Origin: Pseudomonas sp. Irchel 3A7
GTDB lineage: Bacteria > Pseudomonadota > Gammaproteobacteria > Pseudomonadales > Pseudomonadaceae
NCBI RefSeq assembly: GCF_900187565.1
Contig: NZ_FYED01000004.1
Coordinates: 186,001-250,000, forward strand
DNA: 64,000 nucleotides
Direction of reading: 5' to 3'
Shown here: in pieces, positions 7,722 through 17,262 of the stretch
Position numbering within the stretch: position 1 is the first letter of the stretch
Layout of the letters: each line of letters begins with the position of its first letter
Program-made: the position numbers and the translations under genes
The notes under the pieces: model-generated
Seen by the model: the letters and a program-made list of their open reading frames with translations, nothing else
Databases searched by the model: none
Told to the model about the DNA's origin: nothing

Positions 7722-9037
7722 GCCGACTTCCGTTGCGCTGACTTAAGTTGCAGAGCTTGCAGCATCGGTACCACGTCGCGGGGCAGGATGATCAGGGTTT
7801 GCCAGACCGGCACCTGGCTCAAGCGGCAATACAACACCAGTAACGCAATGGTCACCGCCAGGTAGGCGATGGACGAAGCCGCCGCCGCGCCGACAATGCC
7901 GTAGCTGGGGATCAGCAACAGGTTCAGCGCCAGGTTGAGTAGGGCGCCAAGGCCCATCAGCAGGGAAATCGAACCGGGCCGGTTCTTGCCCAGCAGATCC
8001 AGGCGCAGGATGCTCGCATAGCACAGCCCCAGCAGCCCCGGCAGCAGCGCCAGCAAGGCTGGATAGGCCGGCTGATAGGCGACCCCGAACAAGGTGACGA
8101 TCAACCATTCGCCGATCACCGCCATGGTCAGGCAGGCACCGAGCATCACCGTGGCCGTCAGGCGCAGGGCCAGCGGCGTGACTTTTTCGATGCCTGCTTC
8201 CTGTTGCAACAGGCGCTTCATCAAGGGCGTGGTCACCGCTTCCGGGACGATCAGCAACAATTCGGCGGCGGCGCTGGCCATGGCGTAATGACCCAGCGCG
8301 GTGCTGCCGAGCAGGGCGCCGATGAACAGGTAGTCGGAGCGCAGGATCACTTGCTGGAACAGCAGGTCGGGATGGCTGCGGGCGCTGTAGCGCAGCAGTT
8401 CGTTCTGGCTGCTGCGGTCCCATTGCAGGGTCAGCGGTTGATTGCGCTTGAGCCACAGCCAGCCGACCAGCACCACCAGGCTGATACCCGCCAGCCAACT
8501 GATCAGCGCGGCTTCGAGGGCGGCGCTTTTCCACATCCAGAACAACGCGAGAAACAACAGCAGCGGCACCAGCGACTCGATCAGGCGCAAGACATTGAAC
8601 GCCACCACGCCGCCCGAGGCGTTGTGCAACGTCAGCAGCCCGCTCTTGAGCACGGTCAGCGGCACCGCCAGCAACAACAGCCAGGCCAGCAGCCCGAGTT
8701 GCGTGGTGATGTCCAGTTCGCTGCCGAACTCACGGGTCAGCGCCACCACCAGCAAGGTCAGCAAACCGGCCAGCAGACAACCGAATACCAGCACCTGACT
8801 CAGCAACAGCCCCATGGGCCGTTGCTTGGCCGCCTGATAACCCACCGCTGAATTCAGCCCGCCACTGGTGGCGGCGCTGATCAGGTCGGGCAGGGTGCTG
8901 AGCAGGGCGAACAGGCCGCGTTCGCTCGGCCCGAGAATCCGCGCCAGCAACACGTTGCGCAGCAGGCGCAGGGCGATCATCGCCAGTTTGGTGCCCATGC
9001 TCAGGGCCAGGTGTTTGAGGTAGCTGCTGCGGCTCAT
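7718..9037 (-). CDS. Wzx-like polysaccharide flippase
   Basis: The 439-residue protein is hydrophobic throughout, with about 12 predicted membrane segments. It has the N-terminal layout of the MATE/PST flippase family (LKHLALSMGTKLAMIALRLL, then LLARILGPSERGLFALLSTL). Family members move undecaprenyl-linked repeat units across the inner membrane. It overlaps the deacetylase upstream and the glycosidase-like gene downstream by 4 bases each, which places it firmly in the operon. Together with the Wzy-like, Wzz-like and Wza-like proteins it completes a Wzx/Wzy export route. Confidence 0.85.
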   Translation of the reverse strand: MSRSSYLKHLALSMGTKLAMIALRLLRNVLLARILGPSERGLFALLSTLPDLISAATSGGLNSAVGYQAAKQRPMGLLLSQVLVFGCLLAGLLTLLVVALTREFGSELDITTQLGLLAWLLLLAVPLTVLKSGLLTLHNASGGVVAFNVLRLIESLVPLLLFLALFWMWKSAALEAALISWLAGISLVVLVGWLWLKRNQPLTLQWDRSSQNELLRYSARSHPDLLFQQVILRSDYLFIGALLGSTALGHYAMASAAAELLLIVPEAVTTPLMKRLLQQEAGIEKVTPLALRLTATVMLGACLTMAVIGEWLIVTLFGVAYQPAYPALLALLPGLLGLCYASILRLDLLGKNRPGSISLLMGLGALLNLALNLLLIPSYGIVGAAAASSIAYLAVTIALLVLYCRLSQVPVWQTLIILPRDVVPMLQALQLKSAQRKSA

Positions 9038-10035
9038 GGGCGGCCCCCGCGGTAAATGCGCCAGGACAGCAGTTCAGGATTGCGCGCGGTGCGCTGGCTG
9101 ACCCCGAACCGTGGCAAGGCCAGCGGATCGCAGTTGCCGCGATAAATCCCGGTGCCGGTGCCCAGGGCAAACGGGAAGTGATGCTCGGCCACGTGTTGCC
9201 GCACCCGCTCATCGTTGTCGCCATTGGGGTAGCAGTACACCGGCAGGGGCCGGTTGCAGCTGTTCAACAGTGCCTGGCGACTGCGGCTCAGTTCTTCATC
9301 CAGCCGTTGATCGTCGAGGCCGGTGAGGATCGCATGGCTGGCACCGTGGGGACCGAAGCGCACCAGTCCGGAGGCTTCCAGCGAGCGCACCTGATGCCAG
9401 TCCAGTGCTTGTGGCAGCGATTCCTGCGGGCACTCGTCGGTCAGGCGATTGAGGTCGACGGGGGACAAGGTTTTCAGGTTTTGCAAAAAGTGCAGGAGCG
9501 CCAGGCTGCGCCGCTGTACATCCGGGTCATCGCACAGCACCGGCAACGGCCGACCCATTTGCTGCAGGCATTCGATCAAATGCAGGCGGGCCTTTTCACC
9601 GTGGCTGTTCCACAGGGTTTCGCCGATGCTTTCCCACCAGAAGCGCTGGCGGCTGCCGATGAAGTCGGTGGAGAGAAAGATGCTTGCCGGCACCTGGTAT
9701 TTTTGCAGCAGCGGGAACGCATGCACCGCGTTATCGCGCCAGCCGTCGTCGAAGGTCAGCGTCACTTTCGGCCGCTCCGAGCGCAGGCTGCCCGGTTGCA
9801 GAATCTCCATCAGCGGCACGCAGTCGAAATGCTTTTTCAGCCAGACCAGCAGATGCTCGAAGGCCTTGGGGCCGACGCACAGTTCATTGCGATGGGGCAG
9901 GTCGGCGGCGCGGTCATTGGGCAGCACCCGGTGCAGCATCAGGATTACCCCGGCGCCATGCAGTTGCTGACGCCCGACCGAGGAATTGAGGTAGAGCCAG
10001 CCGCTGGTGCGTTTTAATAATTGTTTGATCGCCAT
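9034..10035 (-). CDS. NodB-type polysaccharide deacetylase
   Basis: This 333-residue protein contains the NodB motif 1 TFDDGWRDN (about residues 94-102) and a later HGASH, which fits the metal-binding HxxxH of motif 2. These residues give the Asp-His-His metal site of carbohydrate esterase family 4. The region STDFIGSRQRFWWES is typical of polysaccharide-locus members. No signal peptide is obvious, which suggests action on lipid-linked intermediates in the cytoplasm, although an N-terminal hydrophobic stretch could anchor it. It lies 12 bp downstream of a GT2 gene and overlaps the flippase by 4 bases. Confidence 0.85.
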   Translation of the reverse strand: MAIKQLLKRTSGWLYLNSSVGRQQLHGAGVILMLHRVLPNDRAADLPHRNELCVGPKAFEHLLVWLKKHFDCVPLMEILQPGSLRSERPKVTLTFDDGWRDNAVHAFPLLQKYQVPASIFLSTDFIGSRQRFWWESIGETLWNSHGEKARLHLIECLQQMGRPLPVLCDDPDVQRRSLALLHFLQNLKTLSPVDLNRLTDECPQESLPQALDWHQVRSLEASGLVRFGPHGASHAILTGLDDQRLDEELSRSRQALLNSCNRPLPVYCYPNGDNDERVRQHVAEHHFPFALGTGTGIYRGNCDPLALPRFGVSQRTARNPELLSWRIYRGGRP

Positions 10036-10047
10036 GGCACGTTCCTC

Positions 10048-11184
10048 TCATCGATTTTGCTCGGGGTTCCATTGCGCATAACGCTGACCGCGCAGGAACT
10101 GCCACAGACCGATGCTCATCCCGGCGAGGGTCACCAGAAGGAATGCGGCGAGGCGAAAGGGTTTGGGCAAGCGGTGTTGCGAATCCAGCAGACCGGCAAT
10201 GGCCACCGTGTAACCGAGCAACTGGGCGACCAGGCTCAGGCGATAAAAACCGTGGTCGTCCCACAGCCAGAAATTGCTCAGCAGCAGCGGCAGCAACAGG
10301 ATCGGCGCCAGACGCCGGATCAACTTGTGGCTGATCAACGCGATGGCATACAGACCATGTTTCAGCGGATTGAGCAGTTCGCGGCGCTGGGCCAGGCTTT
10401 GCAATCCGCCGACGGTCACACGCTGGCGGCGACGGAATTGCTTGTCGGCTTCATCCACGCCGGTGTCGATCACCCGGGCTTGCGGCACGTAAATGATCCG
10501 CTTGAACGCCACCGGCGCACAGGTGCTGATAAAGAAGTCATCGTTGACCTCCGCCGGCACTTCCTGGAACAACTCGCGGCGCAGGGCGAGCAGGGCGCCA
10601 TCGGCGGACACCATGCAACCGGTGCGGTTTTCCACCTTGCGCAGCCAGCCTTCGTAATGCCGATACAGGCTGTCGCCGATGCTCAGGCCTTTGCCGGTGA
10701 CGGGGATCAGCATGTGCCCGGCGCAGGCGCCCACCTTGGGATCGGCCAGCGGGGCGAGCAGGTGGCCGAGGGTGTCGGTGGACCATTGGTTGTCGGCATC
10801 GGTGAACACCAGAATGTCGCCGGTGCTGAGAGCCGCGCCGGCATTCAGGGTCGCCGCCTTGCCCTGGCGTGGCAGGTCGAGCACGGTGATGCGCGTGTCG
10901 ATGACCTTTTGCGCGCAGGCCACGGTGTCGTCGGTCGAGCCGTCGCTGGCCAGGATGATCTGCAGCGAGCGCGCCTGATAATCCTGGGCCAGCACGGTGC
11001 GCAATTTCTCTTCGATGTGCCGGGCTTCGTTGTGTGCGGCAATCACGATGCTCACGTCCATCGGCGCTGCCGGCCCATGACGCCGTGCCGGGAAAAACGG
11101 CGCCAGCAGGGTCAGCAGCAGCGGGTAGCCGAGGTAGGCGTAGACCGGTAACAACAGGCACGACCAGAAAATGAATTCAGCCAC
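10048..11184 (-). CDS. Family 2 glycosyltransferase with membrane segments
   Basis: The GTG at 11184 is preferred (VAEFIFWSCLLLPVYAYLGY) because an AGGAGG site sits just upstream and the start then overlaps the previous stop by 8 bases. The protein is 378 residues. An N-terminal membrane segment is followed by a GT-A domain with VSIVIAAHNEARHI, a DGSTDDT motif, FTDADNQW (the DxD-type metal site) and a Q-x-x-R-W-like RRRQRVTVGG. Two or three membrane helices close the C-terminus. This resembles processive or membrane-bound GT2 enzymes adding a sugar to the lipid-linked repeat unit. Confidence 0.85.
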   Translation of the reverse strand: MAEFIFWSCLLLPVYAYLGYPLLLTLLAPFFPARRHGPAAPMDVSIVIAAHNEARHIEEKLRTVLAQDYQARSLQIILASDGSTDDTVACAQKVIDTRITVLDLPRQGKAATLNAGAALSTGDILVFTDADNQWSTDTLGHLLAPLADPKVGACAGHMLIPVTGKGLSIGDSLYRHYEGWLRKVENRTGCMVSADGALLALRRELFQEVPAEVNDDFFISTCAPVAFKRIIYVPQARVIDTGVDEADKQFRRRQRVTVGGLQSLAQRRELLNPLKHGLYAIALISHKLIRRLAPILLLPLLLSNFWLWDDHGFYRLSLVAQLLGYTVAIAGLLDSQHRLPKPFRLAAFLLVTLAGMSIGLWQFLRGQRYAQWNPEQNR

Positions 11185-12145
11185 GGGCAGGCCTCCTGGC
11201 ATTCCATTGACACAGACTGAGAAGGAACGCGGCGCCGGCCAGGTGCAGGCGCACCCAATGCAGGCCCCACAGTTGCAGAATCAAACCGAAATCGCGGTGT
11301 TTCAGGCTCTGGCGCAGGCTCAACACCAGCGCCGGCAGGCTGGTCAGCAACAACAGCATCAACGCCAGCGGCCACTGGCCGTGGGCGAGGGCGAACATCG
11401 CGGCGATGTCCAGCACCCAGGCGGCTATCGACAGCATCGGGAAACGCAACAAGCGCAGGGTCATGCCATGGCTGCGCAGCAGCTGCAGATGACTGCCCTG
11501 GCGCCAGAACTCCTTGCCCATCCATTCGCGCCAACTGCCCTCGTATCCCCAGTGCAGGGCGACGCTTTGATTGACCGACAGCAGACGTGCGCCGGCGTCG
11601 GCCAGGCGCATGGTGAAATCCTTGTCCTCGCCGGTGCGCAGGTTTTCATTGAAGCCACCGACTTTGTCGAACCAGTGACGGTGCATCAGCAGGTTGGCGC
11701 TGGGCAGCCAGCGCACGGACTGCACCGTTTCGGCACTGGGGCGCAACATGCGGCGTTGCCAGGCGTTGGCGTACCACGGGGCCTCGGCCGGGGTGTGCAG
11801 GTCCAGCCCCAGAATGTCGACCTCAACCGCGGTCTGGATTTTCAGCAAAAGCGTGATCCAGTCTTCGGGCATCTCGATGTCGGCATCGATGAACGCCAGC
11901 CATTCCCCGGTGGCGACGGCCGCTCCGCGATTGCGCAGGGCACCGATCAACAGGCCGGGCATGTCCAGCACCTGTGCACCGAACTGCCGGGCAATCTGCG
12001 GGCCTTGATCGTTGGAGCCGTTGTCGACCACGATCAACTCGCATTCGATGCCGGCGGAATCGGCGGCATGCTGCGCTGCGATCAGGGTCCGGGTGATGTG
12101 CCGTGCTTCGTTGTACATCGGGATGACGATACTGATGCGACTCAT
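11177..12145 (-). CDS. Family 2 glycosyltransferase
   Basis: The start at 12145 gives MSRISIVIPMYNEARHITR, the canonical GT2 beginning, and overlaps the O-antigen ligase-like stop by 4 bases. A long upstream extension is non-coding by comparison. In the 322-residue protein the donor-binding VVDNGSNDQG and the metal motif FIDADIEMP are clear, followed by DLHTPAEAPWYANAWQ and C-terminal hydrophobic segments. It probably adds one residue of the repeat unit; linkage and sugar are unknown. Confidence 0.85.
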   Translation of the reverse strand: MSRISIVIPMYNEARHITRTLIAAQHAADSAGIECELIVVDNGSNDQGPQIARQFGAQVLDMPGLLIGALRNRGAAVATGEWLAFIDADIEMPEDWITLLLKIQTAVEVDILGLDLHTPAEAPWYANAWQRRMLRPSAETVQSVRWLPSANLLMHRHWFDKVGGFNENLRTGEDKDFTMRLADAGARLLSVNQSVALHWGYEGSWREWMGKEFWRQGSHLQLLRSHGMTLRLLRFPMLSIAAWVLDIAAMFALAHGQWPLALMLLLLTSLPALVLSLRQSLKHRDFGLILQLWGLHWVRLHLAGAAFLLSLCQWNARRPARG

Positions 12146-13509
12146 GCCTTGGCCTCCAGCGTTGGACTTTCTTCGGCTTTCAGACGCAGCACGCTGGTCA
12201 TGGCGAGCATGATCCACACGTACTTTTGATTGGGTGCGCTGAGGAACATCAGGAACAGCGTCAGCGACAGATAACTCATGCCCAGGTGGGTCAACAGGTC
12301 GGCCTGTTGCCAATTGCGCCGCTGCATCCAGGCCTGCCGGGCGCGCGTCAGGTTGTACAACCCCAGGGCCAGCATGCCGACGAACAACAGCCCGGCCGGA
12401 ACCCCCAGTTCACTGAAGATTTCCAGGTAGGTGTTGTGGGCGCGGCGGTACAGGTCGCCGATTTTGCGGTTGGCGGAAAACGCCTTGGCGTAACCGGTGG
12501 TGGCGTAGTGCAGCGGGAACGTACCGGGGCCGGTACCCAGCAGCGGGTTTTCGCGGATCATCCCACTGCCGACCACGATGTACGAGGCGCGGCGACCGAG
12601 GGATTCGTCCTGGGCCTTGGCACCCGAACTCAAGATGCTCAGGGACTGGATGCGCGCCACATATCCGGGGGGCATCGCAGCAATCGCCAGTGGAATCACG
12701 ATGGCTATGCCGAGCATGGCGAAGCCCAGATGACGCGGGCGAATGCGCCGTAGGTGCGCGCGGTAATGCCAGACGCCGATCATCAGGCTCAGGAACAATA
12801 CCACCAGTCCCGAACGCGATTCGGTCTTGGTCATGCCGCCCAGCAGCAGGATGAAGCAACCCAGCCAGAACACGCGATGCAGCCAGTTCGGCCCGCGGAT
12901 CACCAGCAGCAGCGCCAGCGGCACGGCAAAGGCGATCAGCATGGCAAAGGCGTTTGGGTCCTCCAGCAGGCCGGCGGCGCGACCCTGGTCCTGATACTTG
13001 CTGGAGAACATCGCCAGCGCGCAGGTCAGGGTGACGCTCAGCGTCACCAGCCGGGCGAACATGTCCAGGTTCATTTCACGGCCGATGAGCAGGGTGAGCA
13101 CAAACAGGATCAGGCCGACGCTCAGTTCCCGCAGGTGCCCCATGGACATCGCCATGTTGTCGGTCGTGAGCGTGCTGAGCAGGTACAGCGCCATGAATCC
13201 GACCAGGAAGCGCCAAATGTTGCTGCGCAGGCGTTCGGACGGAATCTGGTGCATGGCCAGTTGCAACATCAGGATCAGCGCCAGTGACGCGCCGATCAGT
13301 TTGGTGCCGGACAGCGCGTTGTCCTTAAAGAAGCCTTCGAGGGGTATCAGTGCCGCGATACCCAACAGGCCCCAGGCCGGTTTGCGGTACAGCACCGCGA
13401 TACCGACCACGCCCAACACCGCTCCCGGTGCCAGAAACGGATAAGGAGTGGCCAGCAAAACGAGGCTGACCAAGCCGAGCAGACTGACGATCGAGAGCGG
13501 AAAAATCAC
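12142..13509 (-). CDS. O-antigen ligase/Wzy-like polymerase
   Basis: This 455-residue polytopic protein has about 11 hydrophobic segments and a long periplasmic loop in its second half that contains GRRASYIVVGSGMIRENPLLGTG with RRAHNTYLEIFSELG. The loop, with its Arg and His, is characteristic of the Wzy_C/O-antigen ligase family. In a Wzx/Wzy locus the expected role is polymerising repeat units on the periplasmic face. It overlaps both neighbours by 4 bases. Confidence 0.85.
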   Translation of the reverse strand: MIFPLSIVSLLGLVSLVLLATPYPFLAPGAVLGVVGIAVLYRKPAWGLLGIAALIPLEGFFKDNALSGTKLIGASLALILMLQLAMHQIPSERLRSNIWRFLVGFMALYLLSTLTTDNMAMSMGHLRELSVGLILFVLTLLIGREMNLDMFARLVTLSVTLTCALAMFSSKYQDQGRAAGLLEDPNAFAMLIAFAVPLALLLVIRGPNWLHRVFWLGCFILLLGGMTKTESRSGLVVLFLSLMIGVWHYRAHLRRIRPRHLGFAMLGIAIVIPLAIAAMPPGYVARIQSLSILSSGAKAQDESLGRRASYIVVGSGMIRENPLLGTGPGTFPLHYATTGYAKAFSANRKIGDLYRRAHNTYLEIFSELGVPAGLLFVGMLALGLYNLTRARQAWMQRRNWQQADLLTHLGMSYLSLTLFLMFLSAPNQKYVWIMLAMTSVLRLKAEESPTLEAKA

Positions 13510-14642
13510 GCGCGTGCCTCCCGTGCGGTACGGATATAAAGCTGCGACCAGTGTTCGGCCAGGGCCTTGAGGTCGTAGCGATCCAGTTGCGTACGTCTTG
13601 CGTTGTCGATCAGCTCGCGCGCCAGCTCCGGGTCACGCAGCAGGGTGCCGATCTGGCGGGCGAGGGCGGCACTGTCGGCGGGGGGCGCCAGCATGCCGTT
13701 GTGCCGGTCTTCCAGCACATCGGGAATACCACCGACGCCGAACGCCACCACCGGTACCCCGGCCTGCATGGCTTCAAGCAGAATCATTGGCGTACCTTCG
13801 GTGCGCGAGCTGATCACCAACGCGTCGAGTTGCCGCCACCACGGGCGCATGTCGGTCTGATAACCCGGCAGCGAGATGCGCTCCTGCAGCCCTGCTTCAT
13901 TGATTCGCGCCAACAGATTGTCCCGTTCCGGACCGTCGCCGAGCATCACGGCGTCCAGTTGCGGGTACTGCTGACACAGCGGAATCAATGCATCGAGAAA
14001 CAGGTCCGGACCCTTTTCACTGCTCAAGCGCCCGACGTAACCGGCCAGCCAGCGTTGCCGTTGCGCAGTGTGCGGTTGCAGATCTTGGGTGGCGGGCAGG
14101 CCGTTGGGGATCACTTGCAGTTTCTCCGCCCGCACGCTGGCCTGACGGCACAGCGTGGCGATGCTCTCGGCGACGCACACCACCCGGTTCACCGAACCGG
14201 TGCGGCACAGCTGCAGGCTTAGCCAGGTGTAGAACTTCTGCTTGCGGCTGCGCGGGGTGAAACCGTGCTGAGTGATCACCAGCGGCAGGCGCAACAGGGT
14301 TGCGCCGACCCAGCCGAACAACAGCCCTTTGAAATTGTGCGTGTTGATCAACGGCCGCTCGGCCCGCCGCTGGCGCAAGTGCGCCAGCAACGCCCCCAGC
14401 CCGGTGCAGCCGCGACAGTCCACCCCGGCTTCGCGAAACCGCGCGAGCAGCTCGTAAGGTGCATCGAGAAACAGCACCTGATGCTGCCCCGGCGTCGCCA
14501 GGCAGTGGTCGAGCAACATCCGCTCGGCCCCGTAGAACCCGCCGCTGCTGAGCAAATGAATGATCGGCAGCGACCGGCTGTTAGGGGAGGGTAGTGGCGC
14601 GTTCAATTGCGCACCCAATGCACGAAGCGGGGTACGCCCCAA
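13506..14642 (-). CDS. Family 4 glycosyltransferase
   Basis: The GT-B protein begins its first Rossmann half with LPIIHLLSSGGFYGAERML. Its donor half contains YVGRLSSEKGPDLFLDAL, MLGDGPERDNLL, SRTEGTPMILLEAMQAGVPV and GIPDVL, which is the GT4 signature with the E-x7-E element. The start is uncertain: the ATG at 14642 overlaps the upstream gene by 40 bases, while a TTG at 14606 would give the tight overlap used elsewhere in this operon. It is a cytoplasmic enzyme building the repeat unit. Confidence 0.85.
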   Translation of the reverse strand: MGRTPLRALGAQLNAPLPSPNSRSLPIIHLLSSGGFYGAERMLLDHCLATPGQHQVLFLDAPYELLARFREAGVDCRGCTGLGALLAHLRQRRAERPLINTHNFKGLLFGWVGATLLRLPLVITQHGFTPRSRKQKFYTWLSLQLCRTGSVNRVVCVAESIATLCRQASVRAEKLQVIPNGLPATQDLQPHTAQRQRWLAGYVGRLSSEKGPDLFLDALIPLCQQYPQLDAVMLGDGPERDNLLARINEAGLQERISLPGYQTDMRPWWRQLDALVISSRTEGTPMILLEAMQAGVPVVAFGVGGIPDVLEDRHNGMLAPPADSAALARQIGTLLRDPELARELIDNARRTQLDRYDLKALAEHWSQLYIRTAREARA

Positions 14643-16195
14643 TTCCTGTGCGGGTTGTTCGGCTCCACGTTCTGATCGTTGATCACCAACAGCACTGGCA
14701 AGCCCAGTTCATGGGTGATTTGCGCAGGATGCTTGAAGCGGTGATCGAAGAACTCACGCACGTAGACCAGGGCAATCGCCAGCAACAGACCGGTAAACAG
14801 TCCGAACGGAATGATCAGCAGCGGTTTTGGAAAGGCCGCTTCGGTCGGTTCGAACGGCGGGCTCAGGACCCGGGCGTTGGACAGGTCGTTGTCCAGCGAA
14901 CGGGAAGTGCTGCTTTCGGCAAAACGCTGGGCGTAGGTAGAGAACGCCGCGTGCAGCGCGTCGATCTCGGTGTCCATCTGCCGCAGCTTGCTCTGGGTTT
15001 CCTGCAACTGGCGGATGCGGTTCTTGAACTCGGCGATGCGCGCGGTCTTCTGGTCGATCACCGAGCTGACAATCGCCAGGTCATTGGTGCGTTCCTGAAT
15101 CCGGTTGCTCACCACCTTGAGGAACTGCTGGCGGGTGCGGGCGATTTGCTCGCGGGTCAGCAGCATCGGTTCACTGCTTGGCTGGAAGATCGCCAGGTCA
15201 TTCATGTAGCGGCTGACCTGAGTGGTCAGCGCCTCACCCATCTGCTTGATCTCGCGATCTTCGAAGGCGACGTTGTCCACGGTGGTGGTGAAGGTGTAGG
15301 GGAAGGTGTAGTCGTTGAGCTTGGATTCCTTGGCGGCGGCCAGGCTGGTTTTCAGGTAGTCGAGCCAGCGTTGGCTTTGCAGCAGGCGATCGCGGTACAG
15401 GTTGAGCGCTTGCTCCTCGGTGTTGATGGCGTTGAGGCGGAAGGTGATCTCTTCCTTCGGATCGGACGAGCCGACCGCTCCCAGCAACGTCTGCCGGTTG
15501 CTTTCCAGGCCATCGAGGCGCACCTGATATTGCATCTTCTTGGTTTCGTAGAAGCTCTGCGGCAGGTCGATCGATTGCAGTGCCTGACGGCTCACCAGGT
15601 AGTTCTGCAGCAGCGCCGCAACAAACTTGGTGCCCTGGGCCGGATCAGGGAAGCTGTAGATGATCGAGATCACGTTGGAGCCCGGCAGGGTTTCGATCTT
15701 CAGGCTGTCGATGGCTTCCTGGGTCAGGCCGTCGAGCACAGTGTCGCGCACCGGGTCGGTCTCCAGGCCCAACGCGGCTTTCATCGGGTTGATCACGCGT
15801 TCGCGCAACGGTGTGGTCACCCAGGTTTTGAACGGCTGGGTCACCAGTTTGTTGAACACTCCGGGCGGCTGGGTGTACTCACCCTTGTCCCGCAACTCGC
15901 TGATGGTCTGCCGGATCAACGCCGGCGAGCGCAGGATATTGCTCTCGGTTTCCATGTCGGCCAGCGATGGCGGAATGAATTGAGCGTTTTCCTGATTCAG
16001 CGACGTGGTGGCGTCACCCTGTGAGAGTTTTTTCGACTGCACGATCACCTGGGCGGTGATATCGAAGCTCTGTTTGAGCACCAATGGCAAGACCAGGGCG
16101 ATCACTGCAAAGACCAGGAATACGCGCTTCACCAATTGCTTGTTGGCGAAGAAGATCCTGAAGAACTCGTGCAGGTAGTTTTCCTTTGGATTCAT
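14603..16195 (-). CDS. Wzz/GumC-like polysaccharide copolymerase
   Basis: The 530-residue protein has an N-terminal membrane helix (LVKRVFLVFAVIALVLPLVL), a long periplasmic part with coiled-coil character (about residues 200-420), and a second helix near residue 470 (LLIIPFGLFTGLLLAIALVYV). It carries the proline-containing PPFEPTEAAFPKP before that helix. It ends about 40 residues after the helix without a kinase domain, so the ATPase would be the separate protein at 17263-17910. Such proteins set chain length and link polymerisation to Wza. It lies 17 bp downstream of wza. Confidence 0.85.
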   Translation of the reverse strand: MNPKENYLHEFFRIFFANKQLVKRVFLVFAVIALVLPLVLKQSFDITAQVIVQSKKLSQGDATTSLNQENAQFIPPSLADMETESNILRSPALIRQTISELRDKGEYTQPPGVFNKLVTQPFKTWVTTPLRERVINPMKAALGLETDPVRDTVLDGLTQEAIDSLKIETLPGSNVISIIYSFPDPAQGTKFVAALLQNYLVSRQALQSIDLPQSFYETKKMQYQVRLDGLESNRQTLLGAVGSSDPKEEITFRLNAINTEEQALNLYRDRLLQSQRWLDYLKTSLAAAKESKLNDYTFPYTFTTTVDNVAFEDREIKQMGEALTTQVSRYMNDLAIFQPSSEPMLLTREQIARTRQQFLKVVSNRIQERTNDLAIVSSVIDQKTARIAEFKNRIRQLQETQSKLRQMDTEIDALHAAFSTYAQRFAESSTSRSLDNDLSNARVLSPPFEPTEAAFPKPLLIIPFGLFTGLLLAIALVYVREFFDHRFKHPAQITHELGLPVLLVINDQNVEPNNPHRNWGVPRFVHWVRN

Positions 16196-16212
16196 GTCAG
16201 GTCACCTGAGAG

Positions 16213-17238
16213 TTAGTTGTTGTCGCTGTCTTTGTTGTCGACGCGGTAGCCGAAGCTGAAGCCGACACCCTGGAACAGCACGACATCTGCCAGTTGCCGC
16301 GCGAGCTCACCGGCGCTGGCCAGTTTGGTCTTGGGCACGTAGAGCATGTCGTTCGGTTGCAGGTAGGCGATCTGCGAGGCATCGCCGGACAGGGCTTGTT
16401 CCACGTCGTAGCGGTGGGCCACAACCTGGTTACCGTTGCGGCGCATGATCATCACCGAATCCAGGCGCGCCTTGACGTTGGAACCACGGGCCAGGGTCAG
16501 GGCTTCGAGCACCGAGACCGGGCGGCGGATCGGGTAGGAGCCTGGTTGGCCGACTTCGCCCAGGACGTAGATCTCGTTGCCCGAAGTGGACTTGAGCAGC
16601 ACGTCGACGGTCATCCGTCCCGGCAGTTGCGCGTAGCGTTGGTTGAGGAAGGTTTCCAGTTGATTGACGGTCATGCCTTGCAGCGGCACGGCGCCGATTT
16701 CCGGGAAACTGGCATAGCCATCGGTGCCCACGGTGATCTCCCGGCTCATGCCGGTGCCCGGGTGGTTCAGCGCGCTCTTGAGGTTCGACTCGTTGGTCAA
16801 TGGGCTGATGATCTGCACGGACAGCTGATTGCGATTGGGCTGGAACAGTTGTTTGCGGTTGTAGGCGCGCTGGATTTCCTGGCGTGCTTCTTCCGAGGTC
16901 AGTCCGGCGATTTTCACCGAGGTGTTGGCGCCCGGCAGTTCAATCGTGCCGTCCGGCAGCACCAGCTGATTGCCGTTGAGCTGGCTGGCGGCAGTGAAGT
17001 TCAGGCCGACCTGGTCACCGGATTGAATGCGGTAGGCATCCGAACCGCTGGTGCTGATGTGAAAGATCACATCCAGCACATCCTGAGGGCGCAAGGTTTG
17101 CTCGACCTTGGGCATGTCGGTGGCCTGGGCGTTGGCCGGTGCGGCCGTGAGAATGTTCACCGGCATGTTCTGGGGTTCGGAAGTGCTGGTGCAACCTGCA
17201 AGCGGCAGCAACAGCAGGACAAGCATCTTGGCGTTCAT
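16213..17238 (-). CDS. Wza/GumB-like polysaccharide export lipoprotein
   Basis: The start at 17238 (MNAKMLVLLLLPLAGCTST) is chosen because AAAGGA is correctly spaced from it; an ATG three codons upstream lies on top of that site. The lipobox is LAGC, with Cys at residue 14. LRPQDVLDVIFHISTS begins the Poly_export domain, and YVLGEVGQPGSYPIRRPVSV begins an SLBB domain. The 341-residue length fits outer-membrane export proteins. It would form the outer-membrane channel for the polymer, coupled to the copolymerase encoded next. Confidence 0.9.
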   Translation of the reverse strand: MNAKMLVLLLLPLAGCTSTSEPQNMPVNILTAAPANAQATDMPKVEQTLRPQDVLDVIFHISTSGSDAYRIQSGDQVGLNFTAASQLNGNQLVLPDGTIELPGANTSVKIAGLTSEEARQEIQRAYNRKQLFQPNRNQLSVQIISPLTNESNLKSALNHPGTGMSREITVGTDGYASFPEIGAVPLQGMTVNQLETFLNQRYAQLPGRMTVDVLLKSTSGNEIYVLGEVGQPGSYPIRRPVSVLEALTLARGSNVKARLDSVMIMRRNGNQVVAHRYDVEQALSGDASQIAYLQPNDMLYVPKTKLASAGELARQLADVVLFQGVGFSFGYRVDNKDSDNN

Positions 17239-17262
17239 TGGCGTCATCCTTTTTGCGGTTGC